From assembly GCA_018697195.1 (NCBI GenBank), contig CM031878.1:6788022-6852021 (forward strand): a stretch of 64,000 bases of DNA, given 5' to 3'. The notes under the pieces are model-generated. The model was not told where the DNA came from. It saw only the letters and a program-made list of their open reading frames with translations, and did no database searches. The first letter of the stretch is position 1, and every line of letters starts with the position of its first letter. The position numbers and the translations under genes are program-made. Shown piece after piece: positions 45,601 to 60,300 of this stretch. The stretch comes from Certhia americana (taxonomy: Eukaryota > Chordata > Aves > Passeriformes > Certhiidae).

Positions 45601-48245
45601 TCACAGAAATAACAATTGCTCTGTTATTATAATCTCCTCAACTTGTCATTATGTTTGCATAGCTTAGATGGAAAAGACCAGTTAGGTAATTGATTCCATT
45701 CTCTTGCTCAGACCGCTTATATTTGAGTAACAGATGGATCACCCTGCCTTGTCCTACCTATCAGAAGTGAAACTTGGTGAAACATCAGAGTCTTCTGGAT
45801 GCTGGGGGTCCCCCTTGGCCAGACAGATTTACCTATGTGACCAACTATGATGGGTTTTTTTAGTGTCTTTAACTTGGAGTTTATTTTTCTGATATCGTCT
45901 TTTATCTTTTCAATTACCTTACAATGTACCAATCAATATTTCCAGCTGAAGTTTAGGCTTCCTAAAAGTGAGTGCCACTTCTCCACCAACAGAACAGACA
46001 AGGACAATGCTACTGATAGAATTAAGAGCCTGGCATTGAAGATAAAAAACAAACCAAAGCTCTGTAGTGCCTGCTTTTCCTGTCTGGTGCACAGTGTATG
46101 TTTTACCAGAAAGCAATTGTAATGTGTGTGACTGCTTTAGGGACCAGTACTTTCACAGCAAAGCCAGTCTTAAAAGCCCTGCATAGTTATCAGTTCTATT
46201 CCATAGCCCTGTCTGCTGGGCTTGCAGTTCCCACAACAAGTTAGTAGTCTTTCTGGACTTGATCCAGAGAGAATTATCTCAGTGGGATTTATTTCAGTTG
46301 GCTGTGGATGAAATAAAACATTATAAAATAGTAAGTGTAAGGGAGTCTGTTCTGCCGTTACACACCTGAAAGCACCATGTGGATTAGTATCTGACATTTA
46401 TATAGCACTTTCCCATAAAACATTCAGAAGATTTTTATAGATTGATGCAAGTTCAGTGCTTATAACAAGTTTTCATGCGGCCAGCTGAAGTTCCAGAGAA
46501 CTGATGTTTGCTCATGCAGATCCCATCAGGAGGATCAGGTTCTGTGTCTGTCCAAACCCAGTGAATCCAGAGCTGAAGTGTGCCTGTCCTGATGGAATAG
46601 GGTTGTTAGCAGCAGCACTCAACTACATCTTGTCACCAGCTGCGGCTATCCTACCCAAAAGAAACTACAGGGCATGCTTACAAATAAAGATTTATACCCC
46701 TGTAAGAGTTTGCCTCAAATCCCATCACTGATTTTTTTTTTCATTTTTCCATGAAACCTCTGCAAAATTTGAAGACAAATTTTGTGTGTTTATATCATAG
46801 AGTCATAGAATGGTTTGAATTGGAAGGGACTTTAAAGATCATCTTTTTCCAACCCCTCCCACCCTGGGCAGGAATGTCACCCACTAAATCAGTGTATGTA
46901 TAGATATATCATGATATGTGCATATATACATAAAAAAACAAAACAAAGGATAACATTTTGTGCAGCACTAGACCTCCACATGTCAAGACATGCAGAGTAC
47001 AGTTACAAAAGAAAATGACTGCTCAGTCACCAGCACAAAGCTTGCAATCATTAATGCCTATTCCCTGTCTGTCACTCAGATTAATTTGCAAACATGTCTG
47101 TTTCACAGTGTTGGCATCACCCATGCGAGCTGCAAACATATTCCTCTTTTCCTTTCAGAGACTTCCCCAGGAGTTGCTGAAGTGACTTTTGTGGAGAAGG
47201 AGCCAGCTGAACGCCACACAATTGTCTCTTGGGAGCAAGTGAGTATTTTCCTGATAAAACTGCAGTGAGGTCAGTTTGAATGTGCAGCTGCCCATTGAGA
47301 ATGTCAAGTGCAATGGCAACCTTGTGTTTATGAGACAGCTTGTTACCAAGTTTGATGTACAGTGCAGCCTAAGCGGGTGTTGTTGTGTTTTTCTTAATCA
47401 GGTATCTTTAGGCTGTCACATGCACCTGATCTGTTAGAGAAACATCATCAGTGTGGGTACATTCAGCATGACAGCTCTGAAAAGAAACCATATAACTGTA
47501 GTAGGCAGCTACAGCGGTGACTCAGTGGGGAACAAACATTTTTTCTGACTCAGGTCGGAAAGCATTTTCCAACTTCCTTTCAAACAAAATGAAGCAGTGC
47601 TCTATTATCCATGGCCTTTAAAGGTAAAGACCTCAAGCTGGCAAATAACACTGAGCTACCCAGTTTGTCCCAGTTAATCTGTTTCTCTGTTTAGTCTCAG
47701 CCATTTGCTTCAATTTCTCATATCCCTTTCACCTCCTCTTTGGCTACCCAAACCAATCTTTTGGCCAGGGTATGTTCCATTGTCTGTTTTAGAAGACCAT
47801 GAAGGTAGACACATGCTACCTTCATTCTGTGTTATCTGACCTTAGTGCATCTGTCTGTGTGCTCAGAGAGCTCCTGAAAAATGTTGTGTGACTCTCATGG
47901 GCAGAGATGAGATTTTCACTCCCTTTCTGGAATATACGTATCTTTATTAATCCTGTAGCCATGGTGTAATAACTGGGTATTGCTTGTGTAGGGATGGGAC
48001 AGTAGAAGCTCTCTGGCCTTTGGAAAAGGGACATGGCAGAGGATGGAGTTGAGCAAGTCATCCTCCCTCTGCTCTAACCCTGTCTGTGGCCTAAAGCAAC
48101 TGCTCACAGAGACTGCTCTTGTTACCACTGCATAAAACACCTTACCACGTGACACCTTGCCATTTACCGTTTTTCCTAAACAGTGAAGAAGATTTTGTGG
48201 TTAGTTTTGGTAATGCCCTATTCCAATTAGTGGCATTTATCAAGA

Positions 48246-48301
<56 letters not shown>

Positions 48302-51300
48302 ATATATTCCAGATCAGAATGTATATGGTGTAAACTTGTGTGTTGCTTACTGAAACTTGTCCAGAAGTCAGCAGTTGTGGTCATGGAGAAATGTCCTGTT
48401 TTTCAGGTTTGTGTAAACTGATTCCTAGTTTCCTGTAGCTCTTGTTCATGTGTTGGGTTAACTGAGCTGGAAAGTTTGAGGCACCATGACTGTGAGCCAG
48501 CTCAGCTCTAGGAACACAGAGTGATATTTGTGCTTTCTTCTGTTGAATGGAGAGAACTGCTTCTCCTGGACACGGTGCTGATTCCTCTCATTTTCAGGTG
48601 CTGCTTCTCCTCTAAACTAAAATGGGTTTATTTCAAAACTGAGATATTCTTGTAATGCCAAACAAATGTTGTATCTGAAGAATTTCATTCAAAAGGAGCC
48701 TAAACGAAATTTCAGTTCCCTCCCTCTCCCTCCTGCCACCCAGCAATGGTCTAAGTCAGTTGTGGAAGTAAATGTTGAAAATTAAATGAGTACAGTTGAG
48801 TTCGACTTCTAATAGTGAAGAACTTGGCTGTTTATTTCTTTGGTTTTGGTTCCAGTTGCATCGACAAATTAAAGCTCCCTTCTCAAATTAAAAGGTTATT
48901 TTTTTCCCTTTTTTTTCCTTGAGCTCTGGGGATGAAGTGTAAATCTAATATAGTCTACAGAGTTGCAGGACAAAATGTCCTGCCGTGATGATTAAGTGCA
49001 ATGCACTCAACAATTCACAAAGCCGTTCCAGGATGAACTTACACCTCAGTTTTCCTGAAACTTACCTTTCTTGAATTTGAATACCTTTGGGTTTTTATCG
49101 CATTTTTGGCCACTAGGTGGCAATACTTATGCACGTAATCATTTCTCCGTGGCTGAGATTTTTAACACGATTTTGTCAGTGTATTTTTAACTTCCTCATT
49201 TTTGGTTATGAAACTATTTGCAGGACTTTTTCTGTGATGTAGGAAAAACTAGTGAAACTGTTCCTAAAACTACATTATTTTTCCCCCAACAACTCCTCTC
49301 TCTATTGAGACTCACCAAATAAAAGCTTCATTCTTTTGATTATTGTTTAACGGAATCAATTTTTCCAGTCCTGTTCCAGTTTTTCTAGGAAAGAATTTTC
49401 TTTTACTGAGAAAAAATCCAAGTGTTCAGAAGCTCTTAAAGAAAATCAACCTTTTAAAAATTATTAATGAACGTGTTATTTTATTCATGCTTGGTATATG
49501 CATTTTTTTTTCCATCAGCCATATTTTCCAAATTGTCCTGTGCCATATTTGTGCTACTATTTAACTGGATATGGGGGTGTTTTAAAATCTTGCCTTGTTG
49601 AGATTAAAAAATTCTTAAAAATCTTTAACTTGTTGAATGTCCCTTAGCTGCCATGAAGCTTTGCAGGGGAAGCTGAGCTTCATGACAGGAGTTAGTGCAG
49701 TAACTAAGTACGAGAAAAGAGATTTTTCCCAAGGTGGAAAGAGCTGCAAAGTGCTACAGATCAGGAAATCAAACTTGAAATCACTCCTGAAGAATTTACT
49801 GGAAATCAGCACACTCACAAAAATGTTTAAGGTATATGATTTCCAAGTGTATTTACACGGGTAAAGCTTCGCTTCCTGTAAAATTGTAAGCAGTTCAATA
49901 CATTTTAATAAAGCCAGATAATTTGTCAATGTTTCCTCATGTTTAAACCTACTAAGATGCTAACTTTTTCCCAAGAAAGAGAGACAAGTACAAGAGGGAG
50001 TAGAGACAGAGTTACCTGGTCACCAGAAAACCACTGCTAATAACTGTGTATCATCCTAAGAACCCTTTCCCACTCCTAAAATTAGGCTGACAATGACCCT
50101 ACTCCTTCATATGGAATTTTTAGAAATAGGTGTTACACTAAAATACTGCTAGGAGGCACTCCAGTGCAACATGTGAATCACATTTTCTTTTTGTCTCAAC
50201 TAGAAGAAAAAAGAGTCACTCACATAATTGTTCTGGTTTTCAAAAAATAGAAGATTTTATATTGATAGAGGGACACAGGTACATTGTTATGAGACCATTA
50301 AAATGAGACCATTTTCTCATGTCCTTCTCACTTGTTACTTGGGAGAAGACCTGAGTCTTCCAGCTACACCTGGCTTTCAGGGACTTTCAGTACCTCTCAG
50401 ATGGTAGAGAGTGAGGATTCCCTCAACCTCCTCTTCTCTAGTCTGAACACCCCCAGCTCCCCCCCAGATTTGTGCTCCAAACACTACCCCAGCTCTGTTT
50501 CCTTCTCTGAGCACGCTCCAGCCCCCTCAGTGTCCTTCTTGCAGTGAGGAAACAAAGCTGAACACACAATTCCAGCTGTGGCCTCACCAGTGTCCCCAGC
50601 ACAGGGGGATGGCCACTGCCCTACTCCTGCTGGCCACACCATTGCTGACACAAGCCCAGTGCCAGTGGCCTTCTTGGCCACCTGGGCACACCCCAGCTCA
50701 TGTCCAGACACTGAAAACCAGCACCTCCAGGTCCTTTCCCACTCAGCAGCTTTCCAGCCACTCTGACCCAGCTGGAGCTGCAGGGGCTTCTTGAGATCCA
50801 AGGGCAGGACCCAGCACTTGGCCCTGTTGAACCTCACACAACTGGCCTCAGCCCATGGATCCAGCCTGTGCAGATCCGTCTGCAGAGCCCTCCTGCCCTC
50901 CAGCAGATCAGCACTCCCTCCTAGCTGGGTGTTGTTCTCAAACTGACTAAAGGAGCTCTTGATTCCCTCATTCAGATCATCAATAAAATAACAGGGCTGG
51001 TCCCAGTACAGAGCCCTGGGGAACACCACTAGAGACTAGCTTCAGCTGGATGTAATTCCATTCACCAGCACCCTTTGGGAAGGGACATCAGTTTCAGCAG
51101 TGAACCGATCCAAACCATGAGCAGCCAATTTCTCCAGGAAAATGTTGTGGGAAAGGTCTCAAAGACTTTATTGAAGTCTTTCCCTCATCCACTGTGTTAT
51201 AGAAGGGTCACTGTGTTATAGAAGGAGATTGTGTCAGGCAGTTATGCCTTTCACACCCATGCTGGCTGGGCCTGATCCCCTGGATCTCCTGTATGTGCCA

Positions 51301-54300
51301 TGTGATGGGCACTCAAGATCTCCTTGAGTTTCCCCAGCACCAAGGTCAGGCTGACAGACCTGTTGTTTCCTGGTTCCTCATTTGAACCCTTACACATGGT
51401 TCAGGAACCTCCTGAGTTGCTCCCTCTCTACTGCGTAGTGTTTGCATCACATGTCTGGAATGTCTTCCTCCTTGCTTCTACCACATTTCTTTTTGACCCC
51501 AAATATGCAAACAGGGTGCACATCTTCAATGGTCCTTCTTGTCCTACTTTAAAGTTAGCCAAGCCTGCCATCTCTGATCCCCATGAGCACAGGATCTGCC
51601 CACCTTGAGCTTGCCTTGTGGCTGTGACCGTGGGAGAGGGGGGGAAGTGGATCCTGCAGGGCCAGTGCATGAGGAAGGCTATGTTTCTTCAAGCTGCATA
51701 ATGGGGAACAGGTTTTTTTGTGAGGACTTTTGGGAGGTAGATGGTGTTTCTTACACAGTTTTCTTCCTGTGTAAGCTTTATAATATGTTGAAAAACTGGC
51801 TGCACAACAATGTCCTCAGGAGAACTTTTAAATCCTGTTCTCTCCAGCAGGGGATCAAGTCTACTCCAGCCCCAGAAAATCAAGGTGATGTCCTGGAAGC
51901 CCCCCAGGTTAGATTTATTAAAGGTGCAACAAGAACATCTCAATATGTTACATAATTAACATCAGCATTCACTGGCAGCTAGGACAAACCATCCATGAAA
52001 CTGCAGGACATTAGAGAGAGAGAAAGGTGGCTGCTGATGTGGTCTGATACTTGGAAGCCCTGAGAAGTGACATGAATGCCTTCCTTCTCTCCCCAGAGGT
52101 GGATAAAACTCATTCATGTTTTTACATAAGTCTCTCCAGAGCTGTGTGTTTTGATTGCTCTGTGTTTCTGTAGTTTATTTGCTTGAGAGGCATTGTTTCA
52201 ACAGCATTTCAAGCAAATTACCATATGTCAGGGTTCTTAGCTTTGGATCCAGTTCTAATCAGGTCCTGGCAGCAAAAACATCAGATTCTAATATTTTTCT
52301 CTGTACTCAATGGATTGGGCTTTCTTGGGAGGCTATTTGGAGATACTACAGAGAACAAAAAAAAAAAAAAAGGAATAGACCTCACACACCATATTAAGCA
52401 CTTGGGATATTTTGTTTTATGAGCTGATGAGTGTAACCAGATAACTGGAATGAAAACAACTGCTTGCCAGGACTGTGGTTAAGCCAATTCTGACATGTTG
52501 TTTAGGGTCAGTGTATTTTATGGGGCTGGAGAACACAATCATGAGAACTACCAGTTAAACAAGAGGAATAGAGTTTGATAAGCAATTTTTAATATATAGT
52601 GGCTTGTTTCTCTGACTGCTGTCAGAAGATTGCCTTCTGCTGACATATGGTCATGTGACTAAATACAGTATGATAGATCAATCAATCCTTTCCATCAGGT
52701 GAGAGAAATGGGTGTTAATGAAGCTTTCTATTTACAGGCTTTTTCCTACAGACCCCAGACCTGCTGTGGTACTGCGTTTCCTACCCATGTATTTTGCACT
52801 ATCATTTGGAAACTAATGCAGAGGGACATGGTTTAGAGGATCCTGAAATAAATTCAGAGAGCAGCCATCTGGAGAAACATTCACATGTTGATCTTTTTCA
52901 AAAGGAGGATTCAGAGCAGAAAGTCTATTCAGATGTGATTTTTCTCTTGTCCTAGTCAGCTATATTTACTAAATTGATCTGTGCCTGAGTTGTAGCAGGA
53001 TTTATCTGGAAACTACAGTGGGAGTTTTAAAATCTTAGATTTTGTCATTCCAGTGGATCTGGTTCTCCTGCTCGGAGAAGAACACCCACTGAAGCCAGGA
53101 GAGCCATTCACATATGTGTTTTTACTGCTGCAATTAATTAGTTCAAATTGGGGGATTTGAATTATATTCAAAGTGTTAGGTCAACTTTTGTACTCTCCTG
53201 AGGCTTTGTAGCAGGTCTGTCATACTTTTGTTCTTCATAGTTTTAGCCAGAGTCACTGTGCTTACAGGTACAGCTTGAAACTGGAACTGATGAAAGCACA
53301 GCATGAAATTATAAATATTTAGGACTGAGGAGAACCACAGAAGAAGGTGTGTTTGTTAAAGGCATTTCAAGAACTTCAGATATGAAGTCTTGGTCAGATG
53401 GTTTACTAATCGCCTTAAACTTACTGCCAGGTCCTCAGCCATCCACAGACTGTTGTCATAGAATAGCAAATTCTTCTCAAAACAGCCTCTGCTCAGGTTA
53501 TCTGCTTTAAGACCTGTGGACCCTGAAGATTTTCTCTATCTGATGAGGAAAGCTCTGAGCTAGTGACCAGGCTGCTTGATGAGGCAAGTAGTGACCTGCC
53601 CTATTGCAAGCTGCAAAGCCATTAGTGTCTGGGACTTTTCAGTATCAGTCAATCAAAATTAATGGATGTGCTTTAAAAGTAAGTTAACAAATACAAGGTT
53701 GTGGGCAGATTAGGGGGTCCGACATGGTGTGTACACCCCAGTTTAGAGGAGAGAGCGTGTAACAACCCGAAGAAAGTGTCTGTGAATAAGGCTTTAATAG
53801 GCAGAAAGGTTGTCCTGGTCCTAGGGAAGGGAGGACAGGTGAACAGGATGAGACCAGCACCTTCCTTTGCTCAGCCAGCAGCCAATGACTAGAGGCCAGC
53901 ACTGCAGCTGGATGCACAGCTGGTAGATTGCTCTTGCTGGATAGATACATCTCTCTTCTCTTGAGATGTTAAAAATTCATGCCCCAAATGAAGCAGAAAT
54001 ACTTGAACTTCATGTGCATCTTCCTTCTTCTTAGCTACTGGTTACTAGAATATTCTGTCTTTATTTAATGAATTTTTTCCACAAGGAGAGTCGTGAAGCG
54101 CTTGGACAAGTCAATATGCACAGATTGTGGAACCTCCATCATGGGACACTCTCCTGAGTTTTGAGGTCTGATTCTTTTGCAGTCCTGAGTATGACTCTTT
54201 TTAATTTAAACTCACTGGAGTCAGTCTGTTTTTTCTCTAAAACAGGTACAGACAGACCAACAGGTAACTCCTTTAGTCATGCTTGTTGCCTGTGTTATTG

Positions 54301-57300
54301 AAACTGGCAGGCTTCCATCCTGTTTAATTTTATGTACTTGACACTTAAGCAAGAACAGAGGGTCACTGGTATGCAGCCAGTCCTGTCCCCAAGAGCAGGA
54401 TCTGCAAATGCCTATAGCTCTTTGGGCTTTTTTTTTCTGAAAATTAAGCCTTTATCCTTCCTTCCTTTTATTTGCAGCTTAACTGAAGAGTCTAAGTTAA
54501 GAAAGACTCCTTCCACAACCAAGATAGGTACAGGAGAAGTTTTCTGGTTCCTAGAAACTCAGGCTCACTGGGGTTGCTTCTTTCACTGGTGGCTCAAAAG
54601 GAAGCAGGCTCACAAGCCCCAGCCATGCACTGATGTTTGGAGGGATGAAGCCAGGCCAGCAGGTTTGTGAGTCTGGCTTTGCATGTGTTTGCACACATAC
54701 TTTTTGTTAAGTGAGATGTCAAATCTACTTGAGTATGTGCAGCTTTTGAGTCTATGCTTCTTTCATCTACTTGGAGCTGAAACCCCTCAGAATAAGAGAG
54801 TCATTGTGCTAATATTGTACATGCTTTAGTGGAACAGGTAAGTTTAGTCCGATTTCACTTAAAGCAAAACCCTACTCTTTAAAGCCGTATGTATGAAAAA
54901 GCTGATTGTTCTTATTTATGTGAGTTTGGAGTGGCTGCTAATCTCAAAAGGTAATACAATGTCTCAGTTTGGGAACAATGCTGTAATAATTTCGTGATGA
55001 CTAACTGGTCATTGTGAAATTTTCCCAAGCTTCCTTTGTTAAGACCAGCAGAGTCCCAAGAAATATGCAGTTTTCCCTCAAGGCTTTAGAAAGAGATATT
55101 TGAACTCATTTGAGTTGCCTTGGAGTTCAGCAAAAAACTTGGTGGCAAATACTTCTATATAAATTTTCAATTGTTCTTAGCGTATGAGGCATGTTCTGCA
55201 TTTTCCCATTACATTTTGACTGTAATTTGCAGAAAAACTCCTGTGTATTACCTGAGGATTTAAAGAACTTTTATCTGATGACCGATGGCTTCCAGATGAC
55301 CTGGAGTGTGAAGACTGATGGTGAGTCCCTGTGGTCCTCTCCACTGACAAGTTCAATTCCTTGCAACCAGTCCTTCCTTTGCAGAACTTCTTTAATTTCA
55401 AACTTACTTTCTGCACAATCAGTACATATCTCTCAGGGCAAAATCTATTGCTTGCATGTTTTGGCCTCCCACGGAAGAAGTACATGTATTGAACACTGGC
55501 AAGAAACTATTCATGACATAAATACTGTTCTGTAATACACTGGCCATCTGTTGACACTCTGATTAAGGTGTGTCATTTAAACCTCATACCTCTGTAGTTT
55601 ATGGAAAGAAAACCAGCTGTAGCTCATTATCCCATTATAAATCAGTCATAAGAGTCACCCTCTGATAATGCTTCTTTCTCATTAAAATGTGTATTTACAT
55701 GTGGGAGACTGATTCTGCTTTCCACTAGCTAAAGTCCAAGCTTCATTTTCCATCCTTCTTCGGCAAAAATCAGAGTTGTTGACTCTGCAGCTGTTACCTT
55801 GGCTCTCTTTGGCTTCAAGCAGGGCTCCCAAATTGGGCTGTGGACACTGCTTACTTCTGGAGATGGGTCAAATGCAGGGTCTTCCTCGGGAAGTGAAATG
55901 ACATTCCAGAGACAGTTGACATCAGTGCTTCAGTATCTGCAGTTATTCCCATCATGTTTTAAGAGGAACTTGCTGTGTTATGATCGCTGAGGAGTCTTGT
56001 TTTCAGGGCTCACAAGTGCACAGTGCTGGTACAGCTGTCTTGCTTGAGGAAATATCCAGCAGTGCCTTCTGAGACCCCTCACACTGGCATGCAGCTGAAC
56101 AGGGTGCTTGCTGCCTTGATGTCTGGTAACAGTCTGAGTCCTCATGTAGGATTCTTTCAGAAGCACCCACATGTTGATGCACTGATAAAATCCCCTATGG
56201 AAGTGGTAACCAAGTACCATGTAGGTACCTGAGCAGGTACATGGAGTGGAAGAGGACAAGCTGCCAAGTAGGCTGTGAATGTGTGGGGTGGTTTCTGATA
56301 GGAAGGGCAGCAGCAGGGAAAAGAGCTTTGAGGAAGAGGCTGTAGCTGAAATCCTGTAGCCAGGATTTTTGATTTTTCACAGGACTGAGCTCACAGCTGC
56401 AGCATGGACCTTGCCAGCAGTGTAATTCTCATACCTTTACAGCTCTGAGATGGTGTTGCATCACATGTAAGTGGGAGTCTGTATTTGAAAAAAGCCTCAT
56501 TTTTGCTCCTGTAGAGTCTTAGTTAAATGTCCAGGTCTGCTGGGTATAACCATCTCTTCACCCCACAAAGGTTGATGTCTGGAGGAAAATAAATAACCTC
56601 CCATGCTTTCCTGACATTGGATGTGATCAGTGATCTGTCTTGTTGCAGATACCCCAATGCCCCTGGGCTCCATGGTGATTAACAGTGTCTCGAAGCTGTG
56701 TCGGCTTGGGGGTTCCTCTATGTACACTCTGCCTAGTGCTCCAACTCTCGCTGACCTGGAAGATGACACAGATGAGGAAGGTAAGGCACTATTAACAGGC
56801 TAGAAAACCTGCTCTGTCTCATCCCTTTTGTTCTGTTAATGTTAGGAAATAGCACAAGAATCATGGATACAAAACACTTTCCATCAGACCAGGTTGCCCA
56901 GAGCTCCATCCAGCATAGCCTTAAATACTTCCAGGGTTGGGGCATTCACAGTTTCTCTGGACAGTCTGTGCCAGTGCCTCATCACCCTCACAGTAAAGGA
57001 TTTTTTTCCTAATATCTGATGTAAATCTTCTTTCTGTCAGTGTGAAGCCACTCCCACTTGTCCTGTTACTACATATACTTGTAAAAAGTCCTTCTCCATC
57101 TTCTTGTAGGCTCCCTTCCAGATACTGAAAGACCACAATTAAGTCACCCTGAAGCCTTCTTTTTTCTAGGCTGAACAAATCCAATTCTCTTAGCACCTCA
57201 GCTATACCCCATGGCATGGGAATTGGAACAAGGTGATCTTGAATGTCCCTTCCAATCTACAGTACAGCAGCAGAAAACGTCATTCCGGGTAGATGGGGAT

Positions 57301-60300
57301 TACTTGGTCTAGCAACCTGTTCTAGAGAAGAGTGTCCCTGTTCATGTCAGAGCAGTTGTAACAAGATGATCTTCAAGGTCCATTTTCAACCCAAACCATT
57401 CTGTGATTCTGTGACTCTCTGTCTCCTGGACTGGATCTGTTATGCATCTTACTAGTTCCCTACAGCTTTGGCAGATAGATCTGTATGCTGTGAATGTCAT
57501 GGGGATTAGTGTTATTTGCATCATCTTTTAGCAGCCTGTTCTGCCTTTTCCGTGTTTAAACTTTCACCTGAGCCTTGCTCCAGTGATTCACCTTCCAAAG
57601 TCTTTGTGTGCTTATGGTGTTATATGAACAAAGAGAATGGGTTTTGTTTTGGCAGTGAAAAGACAGCTGAAATATAACTATGAGGTTACCCTGGTACAAG
57701 TGTTCCAGGCTGCCTAAAAATGCTGGGAATGCTGCTATTTGGAGAGAATAAAAAAGAAAGACCACTTATTTTGTCAGAGCTCTCACAGTCCAGCTGGAAA
57801 AATCAAGAGGATAAGAATACAGCCAGGTGTCACAAAAATTTCTTAAAAGAATTGCTGTTTGATTTCCATCTTGTCTCTGCATCTCTATAAGCTCTTCTAG
57901 CTTCCAAATGTGGCTGAAAGTATTTTTGGACTTTCCAGTTTGGCTGCAGTCCTGATCTTCTAGCCATTGTAATGAAATGCAAATTCTGCTTCTATTTAGT
58001 GGCTTAAACCTTCATTGATGGATTTATGAGGTGCATTGAGAAAAAATTAGATCCCCACAGAAGTTCTCATCCTGATTTTCAAGGAACATTCTTCTGCAAA
58101 GTACAACTTTTATGTCCCACTTCTTTCCCATCAGGTTTAGGTTTCAAAATTGCATTCTGCAGGAACCTGCATAATCCCAAAATCGTGTTGTAGAAATGCT
58201 CAGTGATGGTTGAGCTTCACAAGTTGAATAAGAGTCAGATGTGGTTGTTTAGAAGAATGCTGATGTCACACTGGAATGTATGGAGAAATATAAATCTCTG
58301 CAATTTCATTTACATCTTGTCCCAAGAGAAAAAGAATAAATCGTTCTCCCTGTCCTTCTTAGAAAAAAATAAATCAGGACAAAACAAGGAATCATATATA
58401 TGACAGAAATAATGGGCTTCAATTGTAGCAGGGAAGATTCAGAATCCATGAGGAAAAATTCTAAGTGATAAGTGATGGATTTGGGTTGAGTGCCTAGAGA
58501 CTGTACCTTCTCTAGCACTGGAGAACTTTAAGAAAAGATTAGACAAACCTCAGGAGTGACATGACATCTGTAAACCTTGTCTTGCTTAATGCGAGGGAGG
58601 AACTAGAAGTCAGCTAATCTTTTTTCAGCCATTTGATTTTTACTCTGTGGTTTGTTTTCCTAACAGAGATGAAAATTTTTCTTTTTTCTTTTTTCTTTTT
58701 TTTTTTCTTTTATTTTAAACATAGGGAACTTAATCATTTCCAAGAAGTAAAAATGCAATAGTTCAATTCAGTTTTTCATCTGCTGATTTATTAATGTATA
58801 AAACAGACTGACTCTTTGCAACTGAGTCAGCCAGTTTTCCAAACATATTTCTTTTTTTTTTACTTGATTTCAGGCAATGAGGACAAACCAGAGAAGCCAC
58901 ACTTTGATTCTCGTAGTCTTATCTTTGAGTTAGACCCATGCAATGGGAATGGTAAAGTCTGTCTTGTTTATAAGCATGCTGAACCAGGTAAGACTGAAAA
59001 AAAGAAAAGTTAGCTATTTCTCTGTGTGGATTGTATCTGGAGTTACCTTGTATTTCTGATCTTCTGTGCAATTTTTAGGTGAAACTTTTACTGGGATGTC
59101 CTGTCTCCACTGAAGTCAGGAGCTAAATCTTAACTAGATCTAACATTTTCACTCCTTTTAGTGTTGGAGTCTGAGTTATGATTTCTGCATTATAGAAATA
59201 GGGAAGTATTCACATGTGGCCTACAGACAATTGTGTTGAAATAATACAGAGCTCCTCTAATCCAGTTACTTACATGTCTCGGAACAAACACACATTTTGA
59301 TGCAAAAGGGTATGTATAACTCTGCTTACAAACAAAGTATAGCTGGTAAAAAAAACCTGAGACAGAATTAGACAGTGTTTTCCACCTTGTGTATGGATGC
59401 TGAGCCCAGAGGTGCTAGCTAGGCCAAAATGTGACAGGAAGGGTTAAAGAGAGGGTGAGAAATGGTTGCTGAGCTGTTTGTTCTGACAGACAAAGAGATA
59501 ACTGTTATCAGTGAGAGAGCAGTGAAACACCAAAGCACTTCTGAAATAGTTGTCATCTGACACAGTGCACAGGTCATTGATGTATGTGTGCTTACTGTAT
59601 AGGGTTGTGTGATTGCAATATATGGGTTCTGAAGAAAAATCTTGGGTTATTATCTTATGCCTTTCATTGGGTGTGACTACAGCTGCCATGGCAGGAAGTT
59701 CTTGTCCTGTTGCCTCCCAGTGGTAGTGATTTCAGCACATGCAGTGGATAACCTGGGCAAGGGAAGGGAGCATTGGTTACAGATATCGATACCAACACAG
59801 GGGCAGTCTATTTAAATGACGGTGCTCAACATCTCAATCTCCCAAGAAAATAACTTCTTTTTATGCTACAAAGGATGTCACCACCAGATATATATTTGAT
59901 CACTGTGGAAAGATTTTGCAAAATGTGTTTTTGTTGGCAGTACACACTCGCATGATTTCCAGACTCTGGACTCTATTCAGTAATCTAGGCAACTGACAAT
60001 TGAGTTAGTTGCTTTTTACTTTGTGGGGCAGATAAATGTTTGCCATAATTGTACTTTGAACATGTGCTACAAAGTTGCTGATGTCCAAGAATGTTCCAAG
60101 TGTGTCACTCCCAGGTTGTGAAGGAACAACATTGTATTCATTGTTCCGCAAGCAGCTAGTCAAATGCCCCATGCAGTGGTAATTGGTAGAACACAAAACC
60201 TGCATAACAAAAGGTTATAGTAAATAAGACTAAATAGTAAACAGTCATCACATCAGGCTGACAGCTAGTCACTTGTGGGATACATCTGCAGGGCTCTATC

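Larger units (their letters stand above)
42644..47158 (+). other. TPGS2: TPGS2 intron 1
   Basis: About 4.5 kb. It starts with a G-quadruplex-prone tract, then an antisense CR1 copy (about 42863-43235), and has a short antisense CR1 tail near its end (46796-46890). No other gene was seen. Confidence 0.85.
47239..55232 (+). other. TPGS2: TPGS2 intron 2
   Basis: The largest TPGS2 intron, about 8 kb. It contains an AT/GTAT microsatellite, a CTCF-like motif and an antisense CR1 fragment of about 1.1 kb with decayed reverse transcriptase sequence. No other coding gene was recognised. Confidence 0.85.
56781..58873 (+). other. TPGS2: TPGS2 intron 4
   Basis: About 2.1 kb. It contains an antisense CR1 copy followed directly by sense CR1 tails, and a T/C-rich tract at about 58679-58716 before exon 5. 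Confidence 0.85.

Noticed and set aside
50484..51029. 181-codon minus-strand open frame
   Set aside because: It is a decayed CR1 reverse-transcriptase fragment with FENN in place of the catalytic box, not a host gene.
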